From assembly GCA_964482235.1 (NCBI GenBank), contig CAYZWU010000005.1, positions 124,001-188,000 on the forward strand: a stretch of 64,000 bases of DNA, written 5' to 3'. The notes beneath the pieces are model-generated. The model worked only from the letters and a program-made list of their open reading frames with translations. It ran no database searches and was not told where the DNA came from. Source of the DNA: CAYZWU01 sp964482235 (GTDB lineage Bacteria > Planctomycetota > B15-G4 > CAYZWU01). Below, piece after piece: positions 27,912 to 37,017 of this stretch (position 1 is its first letter; each line of letters opens with the position of its first letter). A program made the position numbers and the translations under genes.

Positions 27912-29222
27912 TCATCCGGTCAGAGCTCCGAAGACCATGCCCACGCCCGTTGCCATCACGACCACCAGCACGATGAACAGGAGCGTCTTCCTGTTGCCGA
28001 TGACCGATCGGACTACGAGGATGCTCGGTATCGACAGGGCCGGGCCGGCCAGGAGAAGCGCCAGGGCCGGTCCGGAGGCCATGCCGTTCTTCATCAACGC
28101 CTCGAGGATCGGCACCTCGGTCAGGGTGGCGAAGTAGAAGGCGCACCCCACGATCGAGGCGACGAGGTTGGACGAGAGGCTGTTGTCCCCCACCAGGGCG
28201 GCCACCTGCTTCTCGGGAAGAAGGGCGCCGAGGAAGCCCACGACGAAGACGCCGCCGAAGAGCAGCGGGACGAGCTGCTTGGCGAAGCTCCAGGTGCTGC
28301 CCATCCACTCGATGAACTCCCGTCTTTCCAGCCAGGCCAGGGAGAGGATCAGCACGAGAATCCCCGCAGCAGCCGCCAGGTACCACCGGGCGTGATGGAT
28401 CCGGACGACCCAGGTGTCCCGGTCCTCGATCGAGGCGATCCGTGACTTCGCGATCCTGACCACCTCGCCGGTCTCGCGATCGAGAGCCGGCTCCTTCAGG
28501 CGCAGGTCGTATTCGCGGGCCGTCTCGTACTGCAGTGCGGCCTCGAATCGGGTCCCGTCGGCAAGCCGCACCTCCTTGTCTCCCGGATTGAACCAGTCGC
28601 TGAAGACCAGGAACAGGATCATCGATCCCAGGAGCAGCACGTTCTTTCCGAAGGATCGCCTGGAAGCCGGCGGATCGGGCATCTGCATCACCTGCTCCGC
28701 GCGCGACTTCTCGCTCCTTCGAAAAACCCAGGCCAAAATCAGGCCGATGACGATGCCGAAGAGGATGGCGCTGATCACCCGGGCGAGACCGAGCTCGAGC
28801 CCGAGCACGCGAGCGGTGAGGAAGATCGCCATGACGTTGATGGCCGGTCCCGAGTAGAGGAAGGCTGAAGCCGGGCCGAGGCCGGCCCCCACGTGGTAGA
28901 TGCCGGCAAAGATCGGCAGCACCGAGCAGGAGCAGACGGCCAGAACGGTGCCGGCCACGGAAGCCACCGTGTAGGCCTTGACCTTGCCGGCCCTTGGCCC
29001 GAGGTGCTTGAGCACGCTTTCCTTGGAGAGGAAGGTCGTGATGGCGCCGGCGATGAAGAGAGCGGGAACGACGCAGGCCAGGGTGTGGTTGCGGGCATAC
29101 CACTGGACAAGCTTGAACGCCTCGATGATGGCTCCGGTGATATCCTGATCGGCCAGGGGAAGGAAGTAGACCGCGAGAAAGAAAAGAACGAAGGCGGCAA
29201 GGATCTTGAGCTCTCGCTTCAT
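27912..29222 (-). CDS. COG0701/ArsP-type permease
   Basis: A 436-residue membrane protein of the DUF318/COG0701 permease family. It has two blocks of about four helices joined by a large soluble loop (about residues 180-310). The family core CSCSVLPIFAGIYHVGAGLGP includes Cys97 and Cys99, followed by FLYSGPAINVMAI. ArsP members export trivalent organoarsenicals; others have been linked to copper or zinc. The position between arsR and acr3 favours an arsenic-related substrate. Start at 29222 with GGAG seven bases upstream. The soluble loop is longer than in compact ArsP proteins. Confidence 0.85.
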   Translation of the reverse strand: MKRELKILAAFVLFFLAVYFLPLADQDITGAIIEAFKLVQWYARNHTLACVVPALFIAGAITTFLSKESVLKHLGPRAGKVKAYTVASVAGTVLAVCSCSVLPIFAGIYHVGAGLGPASAFLYSGPAINVMAIFLTARVLGLELGLARVISAILFGIVIGLILAWVFRRSEKSRAEQVMQMPDPPASRRSFGKNVLLLGSMILFLVFSDWFNPGDKEVRLADGTRFEAALQYETAREYDLRLKEPALDRETGEVVRIAKSRIASIEDRDTWVVRIHHARWYLAAAAGILVLILSLAWLERREFIEWMGSTWSFAKQLVPLLFGGVFVVGFLGALLPEKQVAALVGDNSLSSNLVASIVGCAFYFATLTEVPILEALMKNGMASGPALALLLAGPALSIPSILVVRSVIGNRKTLLFIVLVVVMATGVGMVFGALTG

Positions 29223-29263
29223 TAACAGACTCCGCAGCGCCCGGGAAATCCCACCTGTGGCCT

Positions 29264-29282
29264 ATTGGCAAAATCACCAAAT
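29264..29282. promoter_or_regulatory. Possible second ArsR operator between arsR and the permease gene
   Basis: ATTGG and CCAAAT flank eight bases, an imperfect copy of the operator in front of arsR. The site lies between the arsR stop and the permease start. Next to it, at about 29289-29298, is a run of ten A (T in the transcript) right after arsR, which could weaken read-through. It is weak evidence on its own. Confidence 0.35.
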
Positions 29283-29304
29283 TCCATCAAAAAAAAAAGG
29301 CGCC

Positions 29305-29625
29305 CTACTTGGCCCACTTGATCTGCTCCCTGGCGTTCTCCTTCAGCACAGCCTCGACGCAGGAGAAAAAATTGAGGATGCACGTGACCCTGAGCTTGTA
29401 GAAGACCTGGGATCCCCGCTTCTCGTCCACGACGATCCCGGCGTTCTTCATCACGGAGAGGTGTTTCGATACCGTCGAGATATCCGCACCGATCATGTCG
29501 GTCAGGTCGCAGACGCACCGCTCCTCCTTCGCCAGCTCCTCGATGATGAAGAGCCGCGTGGGATGCGCCATCGCCTTGATGATCCTGGCGCGGGCTTCGA
29601 AGCGGGCTTGTACTTTCGGTTCCAT
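29305..29625 (-). CDS. arsR: ArsR-family arsenite-responsive repressor
   Basis: A 106-residue winged-helix protein. The helix-turn-helix covers DLTDMIGADISTVSKHLSVM and the wing is GIVVDEKRGSQVFYKL. Cysteines C37 and C39 (ERCVCDL) are the classic alpha3-type As(III) site; C82 and C89 in the C-terminal helix may complete the site or bind in trans. It is first in the arsenic operon and has a recognisable promoter with an overlapping operator just upstream. Arsenite binding should release the DNA and switch the operon on. Confidence 0.94.
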   Translation of the reverse strand: MEPKVQARFEARARIIKAMAHPTRLFIIEELAKEERCVCDLTDMIGADISTVSKHLSVMKNAGIVVDEKRGSQVFYKLRVTCILNFFSCVEAVLKENAREQIKWAK

Positions 29626-29654
29626 GTTCTCTCTCGATCAAGCAATGCGAATTA

Positions 29655-29689
29655 TTTGGCATTTTAGCCAAATGGCCAAATACTTCAAG
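29655..29689 (-). promoter_or_regulatory. arsR promoter with overlapping ArsR operator
   Basis: On the minus strand TTGAAG (29684-29689) and TAAAAT (29662-29667) form -35 and -10 boxes separated by 16 bases. A perfect inverted repeat ATTTGGC/GCCAAAT with six bases between (29655-29674) covers the -10 box, and a third GCCAAAT copy lies at 29676-29682 in the spacer. An overlapping repeat of this type fits a repressor site for the arsR product 30 bases downstream. Confidence 0.7.
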
Positions 29690-29730
29690 ATAGAATGCAA
29701 AATAAGAAGTTGCTCTGCTGTGGTCCACCG

Positions 29731-31242
29731 CTACCAGGCTCTCCGGCTTGCATCAGGCATCTCGAGAGGGGCCAGGCGCATCGTCTCGATTCCCGAAGTG
29801 TCGAGGCCCTTCACCGTGCCCCGAGTCAGGAAGTCGCGCTTGATCCGCTCGACCACCGGGCCGCCCACGCCGTGAGCTCCGGGCACGACGAGATGCAGGC
29901 TGTTCTCGAGATGCCTGGCCGCCTCTGCCGCGAAGCGGGGTGGCGTCACGGGATCGTGAGTTCCCGAAAGGAGAAGAACTGGCACGCTGGAGCGGACGGG
30001 TTCTCCGTAATCAGCCGGGACCTTCCCCCTCGGCCAGATCGCCGCAACGGCCATCTGCCGGCGGACGCGGTCGTCGCCGAGAAAGGTGTTCCTCGTCAGC
30101 CGCGGGATGGAAGCCGGATCGATGCGCGGGATGTCCTCGCTGCCGGTGACGCACATCAGCATGCCGAAATGAATGATGCCGCGGATCCCCCTGTCGCTCA
30201 TCATGCCGGTCTGGGCGAAAGGTGCGTAGTCTCCCTCGTAGGCCTGCAGGACAAGACGCGGAACCTTCCGGTTGGTGCTCATGTAATACATCATGATCCG
30301 CAGCGCCTCGGCGAAGGCGGCGCGCGTCAGCTTGACCGTGACACGCTCCTTCGTGACCGGATGCTCGATCGCGACGTCCACAGGCTTCTTCTCCAGGCGC
30401 CGGAGGATGCTCCACAGCTTCTTCTCCAGGTTGGGAAAAGCCCTCCGGTATTTAGAGCTGTCCGAAATCTCCTTGCAGAGCGTCTCGAAACCTTCCTGCG
30501 CCGCGCTGGCATGATAGAGCGGATTCGTGAACGAGATGGGAGCGACGCCGTCGAGAATGGCGCATCGCACCGTCTCGGGATGGCGGCGGATGTAGACGAG
30601 GGCGGCGCGCGTCCCATAGGAGCCGCCGATCAGGTTTATCTTCCTGTAGCCGAGGGCCGCCCGCACCTCGTTCAGGTCGTCCATGGCGATCGGTGTGGTG
30701 TACCGGGCGAGATCCGCAATCTTCTCGAGCCGCGGCAGGGCAGCCCGGAACGGCTCCACCTGGAAGACGGGATCGAGGTATCCCTGGATGTTGCCGTCGC
30801 TCCCGGGCAGCGGCACGTGCAAGGGATTCGACCCACCTGTCCCGCGCTGATCCACAAGGACGATGTCGCGATCTCTCCGCATCCACGATGCGGCGAAGGT
30901 CCGGACGCTCCCCGTTGCGGCCACGCCCGGTCCCCCGTGAAGCCAGAAGATCGGGTCCGGTCGAGGACCCGGGCCCGTGGCCGGCAGGACAACCAGATTC
31001 AGGGCGATCGTTCGCCCCTTGCCGGCTTCCCTGTTCTCGAAGACATCGAGCTTCCCTCGGAGGATCCTGGTTCCCGTCGCCCGATCGATGCAAGGCTCGA
31101 GAGTCAGGCGCGAATCGCTCTGCTCGACTGCCGGAGGGGCTGCCGGCGATTCCTGGGCGAGGCAGGGAGCCGCACCCGGGAGCCACGCAGCAAGCATCGC
31201 AGCAAGCAGAAACCCGGCTCTCCTTCCGTTCGCTGCAGTCAC
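29731..31242 (-). CDS. Secreted alpha/beta hydrolase, S33/TAP-like peptidase family
   Basis: A 503-residue protein starting with GTG at 31242 (GGAGGT five bases upstream) and a signal peptide (FLLAAMLAAWLPGAAPCLAQ). The oxyanion motif H102GGPG and nucleophile Ser208 in GGSYGTR are clear. A C-terminal Asp/His pair lies in GTHDPVTPP and VPGAHGVGG. The lid domain and length fit tripeptidyl or prolyl aminopeptidase-like S33 enzymes, though some members are esterases. It follows the coiled-coil protein gene by 20 bases, so they are probably one operon. Its 3' end is 105 bases from arsR, but the two do not look functionally connected. Confidence 0.85.
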   Translation of the reverse strand: MTAANGRRAGFLLAAMLAAWLPGAAPCLAQESPAAPPAVEQSDSRLTLEPCIDRATGTRILRGKLDVFENREAGKGRTIALNLVVLPATGPGPRPDPIFWLHGGPGVAATGSVRTFAASWMRRDRDIVLVDQRGTGGSNPLHVPLPGSDGNIQGYLDPVFQVEPFRAALPRLEKIADLARYTTPIAMDDLNEVRAALGYRKINLIGGSYGTRAALVYIRRHPETVRCAILDGVAPISFTNPLYHASAAQEGFETLCKEISDSSKYRRAFPNLEKKLWSILRRLEKKPVDVAIEHPVTKERVTVKLTRAAFAEALRIMMYYMSTNRKVPRLVLQAYEGDYAPFAQTGMMSDRGIRGIIHFGMLMCVTGSEDIPRIDPASIPRLTRNTFLGDDRVRRQMAVAAIWPRGKVPADYGEPVRSSVPVLLLSGTHDPVTPPRFAAEAARHLENSLHLVVPGAHGVGGPVVERIKRDFLTRGTVKGLDTSGIETMRLAPLEMPDASRRAW

Positions 31243-31262
31243 GCTCTACCTCCGTACGGCCG

Positions 31263-32486
31263 CTATCTCCGCTCTTTTCGGAGAGTGCGAAGCGCGGCCC
31301 GGCAGGCGTCGAGCTCCCGCTCGAGCTCGGCGATCCTCTCCTCGAGATCCCTGATGCGTCTCGCCATGGCTTCGGGATGGTCGATCTCCGTCCCCCTCTC
31401 ACGAGCGGCCATCTCCTCGGCCAGTCCGCCGACGGCCCGCGCCTTCTCGACCTCGCCGAGCTCGCGGAAGATCCGCGACGCCAGTGCGAGGATCTCGATC
31501 TGCTCCTTGAATCCGGGAGCCCGCTCGCGGACCAGGTCCGCTTCAGCGCCGTTTCTTCCTTCCAGGTCCACGACACGTGCCTGAATGGCATACTTCAGCA
31601 TGTCCGCGGCATCGACCTTCCCCGCCTTTCGCAGAACCGGCATCGCCATCCTCATGACCTCGACCTCATGCTCGACCAGCTCGCGCTCCTCGCCGCGAAT
31701 AGCGCCTTCGCCTCTTTCCTTCCTGTGCCGGAGCCTCCCCGCGAACTCCTCGGCAAGCTCGTGCACGGTTGCGGCCTTCTTCTCGTGGCCGAACCTGTGC
31801 CAGAGGTCGGCGGCATGGAACAGGATCTCGGTCTGGACTTCCAGGCTGGGCGCCGACTCCCGGATCTTCATCGCCTTCTCGTTCCTTTTTCCCTCGAGCG
31901 CCAGCTCGCGGGCATGAATCGCGTGCTCGAGCAGCTCCATCGTGTCCTTCCGATCCGCCTCGCGAAGGGCGTGCATGGCAAGGCGCATCACCTCGAGCTG
32001 GTGCAGCGCGTGCTCGCGCTCTTCATCACCGTGCCGTTTCTCGCGGTGACGGCCTTTCATCTCCTCGCGGACCTGCCGCGCCACCTGCTGGAGGATCTCG
32101 AGCTCCTCGCGGCGTCCCAGCCTCTCAAGGGCTTCCATCCCGAGCTCGAGCCCGTGGAGGATCTCCTCCAGCTCACGAGCCTCCTGTGGGTGGACCTTCT
32201 CGGGGCGGCTCCCCTCGATCCGCTGATGGAGTTCGGCGAGTTTTTCCCTGAGGGCTTCCGCCTTCTTCACGCGCTCGCGGGCTTCCTCGGCCCGACCAGC
32301 CCGATCGAGTTCCTCGGCCTCCGAGAGAAGCACCCGGATTCGCTTCTCAGTGATCTCGATCCTGGCCTTCACTTCCTCGTCCTGGGCCCAGGCCGTCAGG
32401 ACGGGAGAGAGAAGGAAGATGAGCACCAGAACAGCCATCTTCGCGGCCAAAACCACTTGGTGGACGCTTCTTTCCTGCCCGTTCAT
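31263..32486 (-). CDS. Secreted charged coiled-coil repeat protein, function unknown
   Basis: A 407-residue protein. The ATG at 32486 has GGGAGG five bases upstream; an ATG at 32501 is less likely. A signal peptide (MAVLVLIFLLSPVLTAWAQ) is followed by long Glu/Arg/Lys-rich helices. Two tandem units of about 110 residues are visible, each with an HxLEVMRLAMHALREA or HEVEVMRMAMPVLRKA core, then a HAIHARELALEG or YAIQARVVDLEG helix and an EILFHAADLWHRFG or EILALASRIFRELG helix. The C-terminus is a leucine-heptad coiled coil (IRDLEERIAELERELDACR). Similar exported Glu/Arg-rich proteins occur in PVC bacteria. I do not recognise a named family. Confidence 0.8.
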   Translation of the reverse strand: MNGQERSVHQVVLAAKMAVLVLIFLLSPVLTAWAQDEEVKARIEITEKRIRVLLSEAEELDRAGRAEEARERVKKAEALREKLAELHQRIEGSRPEKVHPQEARELEEILHGLELGMEALERLGRREELEILQQVARQVREEMKGRHREKRHGDEEREHALHQLEVMRLAMHALREADRKDTMELLEHAIHARELALEGKRNEKAMKIRESAPSLEVQTEILFHAADLWHRFGHEKKAATVHELAEEFAGRLRHRKERGEGAIRGEERELVEHEVEVMRMAMPVLRKAGKVDAADMLKYAIQARVVDLEGRNGAEADLVRERAPGFKEQIEILALASRIFRELGEVEKARAVGGLAEEMAARERGTEIDHPEAMARRIRDLEERIAELERELDACRAALRTLRKERR

Positions 32487-32811
32487 TCGTACCTCCCGCA
32501 TCTTTCATCTCGATGAACCTGCCGGATCCATCTCGTCGTGACCTGCCCGAAAACAGCAGCCGAACTTTGCCGTGTCGCCGCAGATCTATTTCTGTTCCTC
32601 AACGAGAAAGTGAATCTCTCCATCCAGAACACCTGCGGCTTCAGGGAAGTATATCGTTCATCGAGCTTGCCAGCAGAAATAATAATTCATAGAAAGGAGA
32701 CGGCAAAGGAAGAGATGACTCCTTCACTAATACAGCAAAAGGCTTGACCGAAGGGGATCGGCCGGCAGCCGGGAGCTGCGGCCGCTGAACCTCGGTGCCG
32801 GGTGAGACCGC
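32487..32811. other. Divergent intergenic region, 325 bases
   Basis: This lies between the divergent coiled-coil and GH110-like genes. It is more AT-rich than its surroundings near 32660-32740. A short reading frame at 32538-32747 has no ribosome site or recognisable content. I see no clear operator, so it is presumed to hold two promoters. Confidence 0.5.
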
Positions 32812-34761
32812 ATGATTCCGACAACCTCTCCATTTATTCGACACATCGGGTGCTGGAAAGAAGCGCCATGGCTCAAGGCCGGGATCCTGGCCCTCGTTTT
32901 CCTCGGACTCCTCTTCAACAGTGCGCCGGCCATGGGCGACGGCTTGGACGCTTCGCCAGCCGTATCTGGAGGGCCGGAGGAGATCGAGATCGACATCTGC
33001 GCCGAAGGATACCAGCCTGATCGCGGCAGCGACGCCGTGCCCGCCGTCCGCCAGGCCCTCGAGAAGGCCCTGCAGATATCGGAGAAAGGCCATCCTGCCC
33101 GCCTGGTCTTTCCGAAGGGCCGGTACGACTTCTTCGCCGAGAAGAGCGACAACCGGGAGTACTTCGAATCCAACACCTTCCTGAGGGATACGAGGGTCTG
33201 CCCCATCGTGATCGAAGGGATGGCCGACCTCGTGCTCGACGGTCGCGGAAGCGAGTTCGTGTTCCATGGCCCGATGCAGCCGATCACCATAGACAGGTGC
33301 CGGAACATCGTCCTGAAGGACTTCAGCGTGGACTGGGAGATCCCTCTGACGGCCCAGGCGCAGGTCGCGGCCGTCAGCGACGACTACATCGACATCCGGA
33401 TCGCCGAGGAGTCGCCCTACGTCATCCGCGAGGGCAAGATCGTGTTTCGAGGCGAGAACTGGGAGAGCGGCTGGTGGGGAACGATCGAGTTCGAGAAGGA
33501 CTCCCACCTGATACCCCTGCAGTCGGGCGACGGCTGCCTTGGCCATGGATGGCGCGATCACCGGGCCGAGGAGCTGGAACCCCGCCTCGTTCGCCTGCAC
33601 CGCTCCTTCGGGCGAAAGCCAGCCACGGGTAACTATCTCGTGATGCGCCACAACGCGCGTCATCACGCCGGGATGTTCTTCTTCCACAGCAAGGATATCG
33701 TGCTGGAGGAGATCGACGTCTTTCACACCGGCGGGCTCGGGCTGCTGGGGCAGTACACCCAGAACCTGCGCTTCGAGCGGGTCCGGGTCGTTCCGAATGC
33801 AAGGAAGAACCGCTACCTCTCCGGCCACGATGACGGTATCCACATCTCCAACTGCCGGGGCCTCGTGGAGATCAGGGATTGCATCTTCGGCGGGCTGATG
33901 GACGATCCCATCAACATCCACGGAACGAGCGTGCGCATCATCGATCGGCCGGCAGCCGACAGGCTGGTCTGCCGCTTCATGCACGGCATGAGCGTGGGCC
34001 AGCTCTGGGGGCGCCCCGGCGAGAAGGTGGGTTTCCTGCGCGCCTCCAGTCTGAAGACGATCGGCTTTGGGACCATCAAGTCGTGGAAGCCTCTGAACGT
34101 CACCGATTTCGAGATCTCCTTCGAGGATCCCGTTCCCGGCGGGATTGCCGACGGCGATGCGCTGGAGAACCTGACCTGGGCGCCCGAGGTGCGCATCAGC
34201 CGCTGCACCTTCGACAGCTGCCGGGCGCGCGGCGTGCTGCTTTCCACCCCGCGGAGGTCGATCATCGAGGACAGCCTCTTCCGCTCCAGCGGGGCTGCCA
34301 TCCTCATCGCAGGCGACGCCAACCAGTGGTACGAATCAGGCGCGGTCGCAGACCTGGTCATCCGCAACAACATCTTCGAGTCACCCTGCCTGAGCTCTTC
34401 GTACCAGTTCTGCGAGGGGATCATCAGCATCTTCCCGGAGATCCCGCAGAAGGATCCCGACGCGCCTTTTCACGGCAACATCCGCATCGAGGGCAACGTG
34501 TTCCACGCCTTCGATTATCCGGTCCTCTACGCGCTCTCGACGGACGGCCTCTCTTTCATTGACAACACGATCCGCCGCAGCCACGACCGGACGCCCTGGC
34601 ACTGGAACCGGAACATGCTCAACTTCACGGCCTGCAGGAACGTGAGCATCGAGGGAACGAGGCTCGTCGGCGACGTCCTGGGCCGCGACATCAGGCTGAG
34701 AGAGATGGATCGGAACGAGCTCACAGTAGCCCCCGGCCAGGATCTGAAGATTGCGGAGTAG
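32812..34761 (+). CDS. GH110-like alpha-galactosidase, right-handed beta-helix
   Basis: A 649-residue exported protein with a hydrophobic signal at about residues 20-40 (AGILALVFLGLLFNSAPAMG). The rest is a right-handed parallel beta-helix with many short strands (NIVLKDFSVDWEIP, DIVLEEIDVFHTGG, LVEIRDCIFGGLMDDPINIH). The segments SGHDDGIHISNCRG and DDPINIHGTS resemble the acidic active-site region of GH110 alpha-1,3-galactosidases from Bacteroides. It is two bases upstream of the DUF5916 gene and probably in one operon with it and the GH78 gene. A generic beta-helix lyase or hydrolase is the alternative. Confidence 0.75.
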   Translation: MIPTTSPFIRHIGCWKEAPWLKAGILALVFLGLLFNSAPAMGDGLDASPAVSGGPEEIEIDICAEGYQPDRGSDAVPAVRQALEKALQISEKGHPARLVFPKGRYDFFAEKSDNREYFESNTFLRDTRVCPIVIEGMADLVLDGRGSEFVFHGPMQPITIDRCRNIVLKDFSVDWEIPLTAQAQVAAVSDDYIDIRIAEESPYVIREGKIVFRGENWESGWWGTIEFEKDSHLIPLQSGDGCLGHGWRDHRAEELEPRLVRLHRSFGRKPATGNYLVMRHNARHHAGMFFFHSKDIVLEEIDVFHTGGLGLLGQYTQNLRFERVRVVPNARKNRYLSGHDDGIHISNCRGLVEIRDCIFGGLMDDPINIHGTSVRIIDRPAADRLVCRFMHGMSVGQLWGRPGEKVGFLRASSLKTIGFGTIKSWKPLNVTDFEISFEDPVPGGIADGDALENLTWAPEVRISRCTFDSCRARGVLLSTPRRSIIEDSLFRSSGAAILIAGDANQWYESGAVADLVIRNNIFESPCLSSSYQFCEGIISIFPEIPQKDPDAPFHGNIRIEGNVFHAFDYPVLYALSTDGLSFIDNTIRRSHDRTPWHWNRNMLNFTACRNVSIEGTRLVGDVLGRDIRLREMDRNELTVAPGQDLKIAE

Positions 34762-34763
34762 AG

Positions 34764-36926
34764 ATGAAATTCTTCGCTTTCTTCGCCTTGCTGATGATTG
34801 CCGCAACCCTTTCTGCCAGGGAATCGGACCGCAAGAGCGTTCGCGTCCCCCTGATCAGGAACGGTCCGGTCATCGACGGGGACATCTCGGATCCGCAGTG
34901 GAAAGAGGCCGTTGTCGTTGATCAGCTGACGCAGGTCGAGCCCGTGGAGGGAATCCCGGCCGACCCCCCCACCCGCATCCTCATCCTGAGAAACGACGAC
35001 TTCCTGTACGTTGCCTTCGAGTGCTTCGAGCCCGATCCGGAAAGGATGATCGTGCAGGACATGAGGCGGGACGGAACCATGTCCGAGGACGAGTCCGTCA
35101 AGGTGGTCCTCGATACCTTCTGCACGGGGAAGACGGGAATCTTCCTGGTGCTGAGCGCGGCAGGCGGCAGGCTCGATGCGCTGGTCACCGACAACGGCAA
35201 GCGGGTGAACACGAGCTGGGACATGGTGTGGGAAGGAAAGACGCGCATCCTCGACGACAGGTGGATCGCCGAGATGGCGTTTCCATTCAGCGCGCTCACC
35301 TTTCCCGACAGCGACGTCTGGCGCGTCAACTTCGAACGGTATCATGGCGCGAGGAGAGCCTACTACAGGTGGTGCGGCGCCAGGCGCCACTTCAGCGTCA
35401 CCACGATCAGCGAGCTGGGCGAGGTCTCGGGCTTCAAGGGGATCAAGAAAGGGCTCGGCCTGGAGCTGACACCCTACATCAAGGCGAAGCGGCACTCCTC
35501 GCATCCCGAGGACAGGAAGTACATGCGAGGCGATGCCGGCGGCGAGCTGAACTGGAGGATCACCTCGCAGCTGAACGCCACGGTGAGCCTGAACACAGAC
35601 TTCGCCGAAACGGAGGTGGACCTACAGACCGTGAACCTGACGCGCTTCGGCATCACGTACCCGGAGAAGCGAGACTTCTTCCTGCAGGACTCCAACCTCT
35701 TCGAATTCGGATGGGAGAGCGGTTTTTCCGGGGGAGCAAACATCGTCCCCTTTCGCAGCCGGCGGATCGGCCTCGCGCCCGACGGCAGCGAGATCCCCAT
35801 CGAGTACAGCGCGAAGCTCGCCGGCAAGGCGGGGCCGTGGAGCCTGGGATTGATCGGAGCGCACACGGGAGGCCTCTCTTCCACCAGCACGCCCGAGGGA
35901 GAGCTCTTCGTCTTCAGGCCGGCGTACAGCTTCACGGAGAAGCTCTCCGTGGGAGGCATCTTCACGCACGGCGATCCTGCGTCGGATCAGGCCAGCTTCA
36001 CCAGCGGCCTCGACATGTCCTACTCCGACTCCGATCTTCTGCCCGGTCTTTTCCAGCTGAACACATGGGCCATGAGGACGGACAACGAGCAGGAAGGCAA
36101 GGATGCCGGCTACGCCCACGGGATACGCGGAATCCTGACCACGGCTGACTGGAACTTATCCCTCACATCGCTGGGCAGCGAGAGCTCCTTCGATCCCGCG
36201 CTCGGCTACGCGAGGCGGCCGGGCGAACACCTCCATTCGGCCGGCGCGACCTGGACTCCGCGGCCCGAGAACAGTGCGATCAGGCACTACAGGTGGTCCC
36301 TGTCGCCTTCCATCTGGACGGGACCGGACGGGAGGATGGTGTCGAGCTCCCTGTCCACCACTCTCTTCGGTCTCTCGATGCACTCGGGGGACACCTTCTC
36401 CATCGTCCACCACGTCAACACCGACGACCTGGAAACGGGTTTCGAGCCCGTCGAAGGCTCCGTCGTTACCGCCGATGAATACACCTGGCACGACCTGTCG
36501 ATCAGCGCGAGCTTCGCGCGAACGCGTGATCTCTCGGGCTCTGTCTCCGCCAAGGTCGGGGAGTGGTATGACGGGAATATCATCGGGTGCACCGTGGCCG
36601 CCAGCTGGACTCCGAACTCGACTCTCAACTTGACGACGAGCTATTCGGAGAACAGGATCAGCCTGCCCGGGAGCCGGTTCCGGACACACCTGGAGAAGGT
36701 GTCGGCCGGAGTGAGCTTCTCTCCAAAGGTCCGCCTCGACACGCTCGTGCAGCACGACAACGTGTCCGACAACTTCGGTTTCCAGGGGCGGATGCGCTAC
36801 ACGCACAGCGACGGGCGCGAGCTCTTCCTCGTGGCCACGATGAACTGGCTCGAAGAAAGGGACGGAACCATCGTCCCTCTCGAGCAGGATTTGATCGTCA
36901 AGGTGCAGTACGCCTTCCGCTTCTGA
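34764..36926 (+). CDS. CBM9-like plus DUF5916 probable outer-membrane protein
   Basis: A 720-residue protein with a signal peptide (MKFFAFFALLMIAATLSA). The N-terminal CBM9/DOMON-like domain (about 25-220) contains GPVIDGDISDPQWKEAV and DDFLYVAFECFEPDP. The DUF5916 region follows, with NTDFAETEVDLQTVNLTRFG and PEKRDFFLQDSNLFEFG. Many alternating strands then run to a terminal aromatic VQYAFRF, typical of an outer-membrane beta-barrel. Such proteins are widespread in FCB bacteria and thought to act at the cell surface; their substrate is unknown. GGAG lies five bases before the ATG, overlapping the end of the GH110-like gene. Confidence 0.82.
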   Translation: MKFFAFFALLMIAATLSARESDRKSVRVPLIRNGPVIDGDISDPQWKEAVVVDQLTQVEPVEGIPADPPTRILILRNDDFLYVAFECFEPDPERMIVQDMRRDGTMSEDESVKVVLDTFCTGKTGIFLVLSAAGGRLDALVTDNGKRVNTSWDMVWEGKTRILDDRWIAEMAFPFSALTFPDSDVWRVNFERYHGARRAYYRWCGARRHFSVTTISELGEVSGFKGIKKGLGLELTPYIKAKRHSSHPEDRKYMRGDAGGELNWRITSQLNATVSLNTDFAETEVDLQTVNLTRFGITYPEKRDFFLQDSNLFEFGWESGFSGGANIVPFRSRRIGLAPDGSEIPIEYSAKLAGKAGPWSLGLIGAHTGGLSSTSTPEGELFVFRPAYSFTEKLSVGGIFTHGDPASDQASFTSGLDMSYSDSDLLPGLFQLNTWAMRTDNEQEGKDAGYAHGIRGILTTADWNLSLTSLGSESSFDPALGYARRPGEHLHSAGATWTPRPENSAIRHYRWSLSPSIWTGPDGRMVSSSLSTTLFGLSMHSGDTFSIVHHVNTDDLETGFEPVEGSVVTADEYTWHDLSISASFARTRDLSGSVSAKVGEWYDGNIIGCTVAASWTPNSTLNLTTSYSENRISLPGSRFRTHLEKVSAGVSFSPKVRLDTLVQHDNVSDNFGFQGRMRYTHSDGRELFLVATMNWLEERDGTIVPLEQDLIVKVQYAFRF

Positions 36927-37017
36927 TGCGGAGCGGAACGGAACTTTCATTGCCTCTCTCTCGACAGTGAGCCATACTCGCCAGGACAGCCGTCTTCTGC
37001 TTCGAGGAATTTTTCCG

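Noticed and set aside
32538..32747. Small 69-codon plus-strand frame
   Set aside because: No ribosome site, no recognisable features, and it lies in a promoter-type gap.
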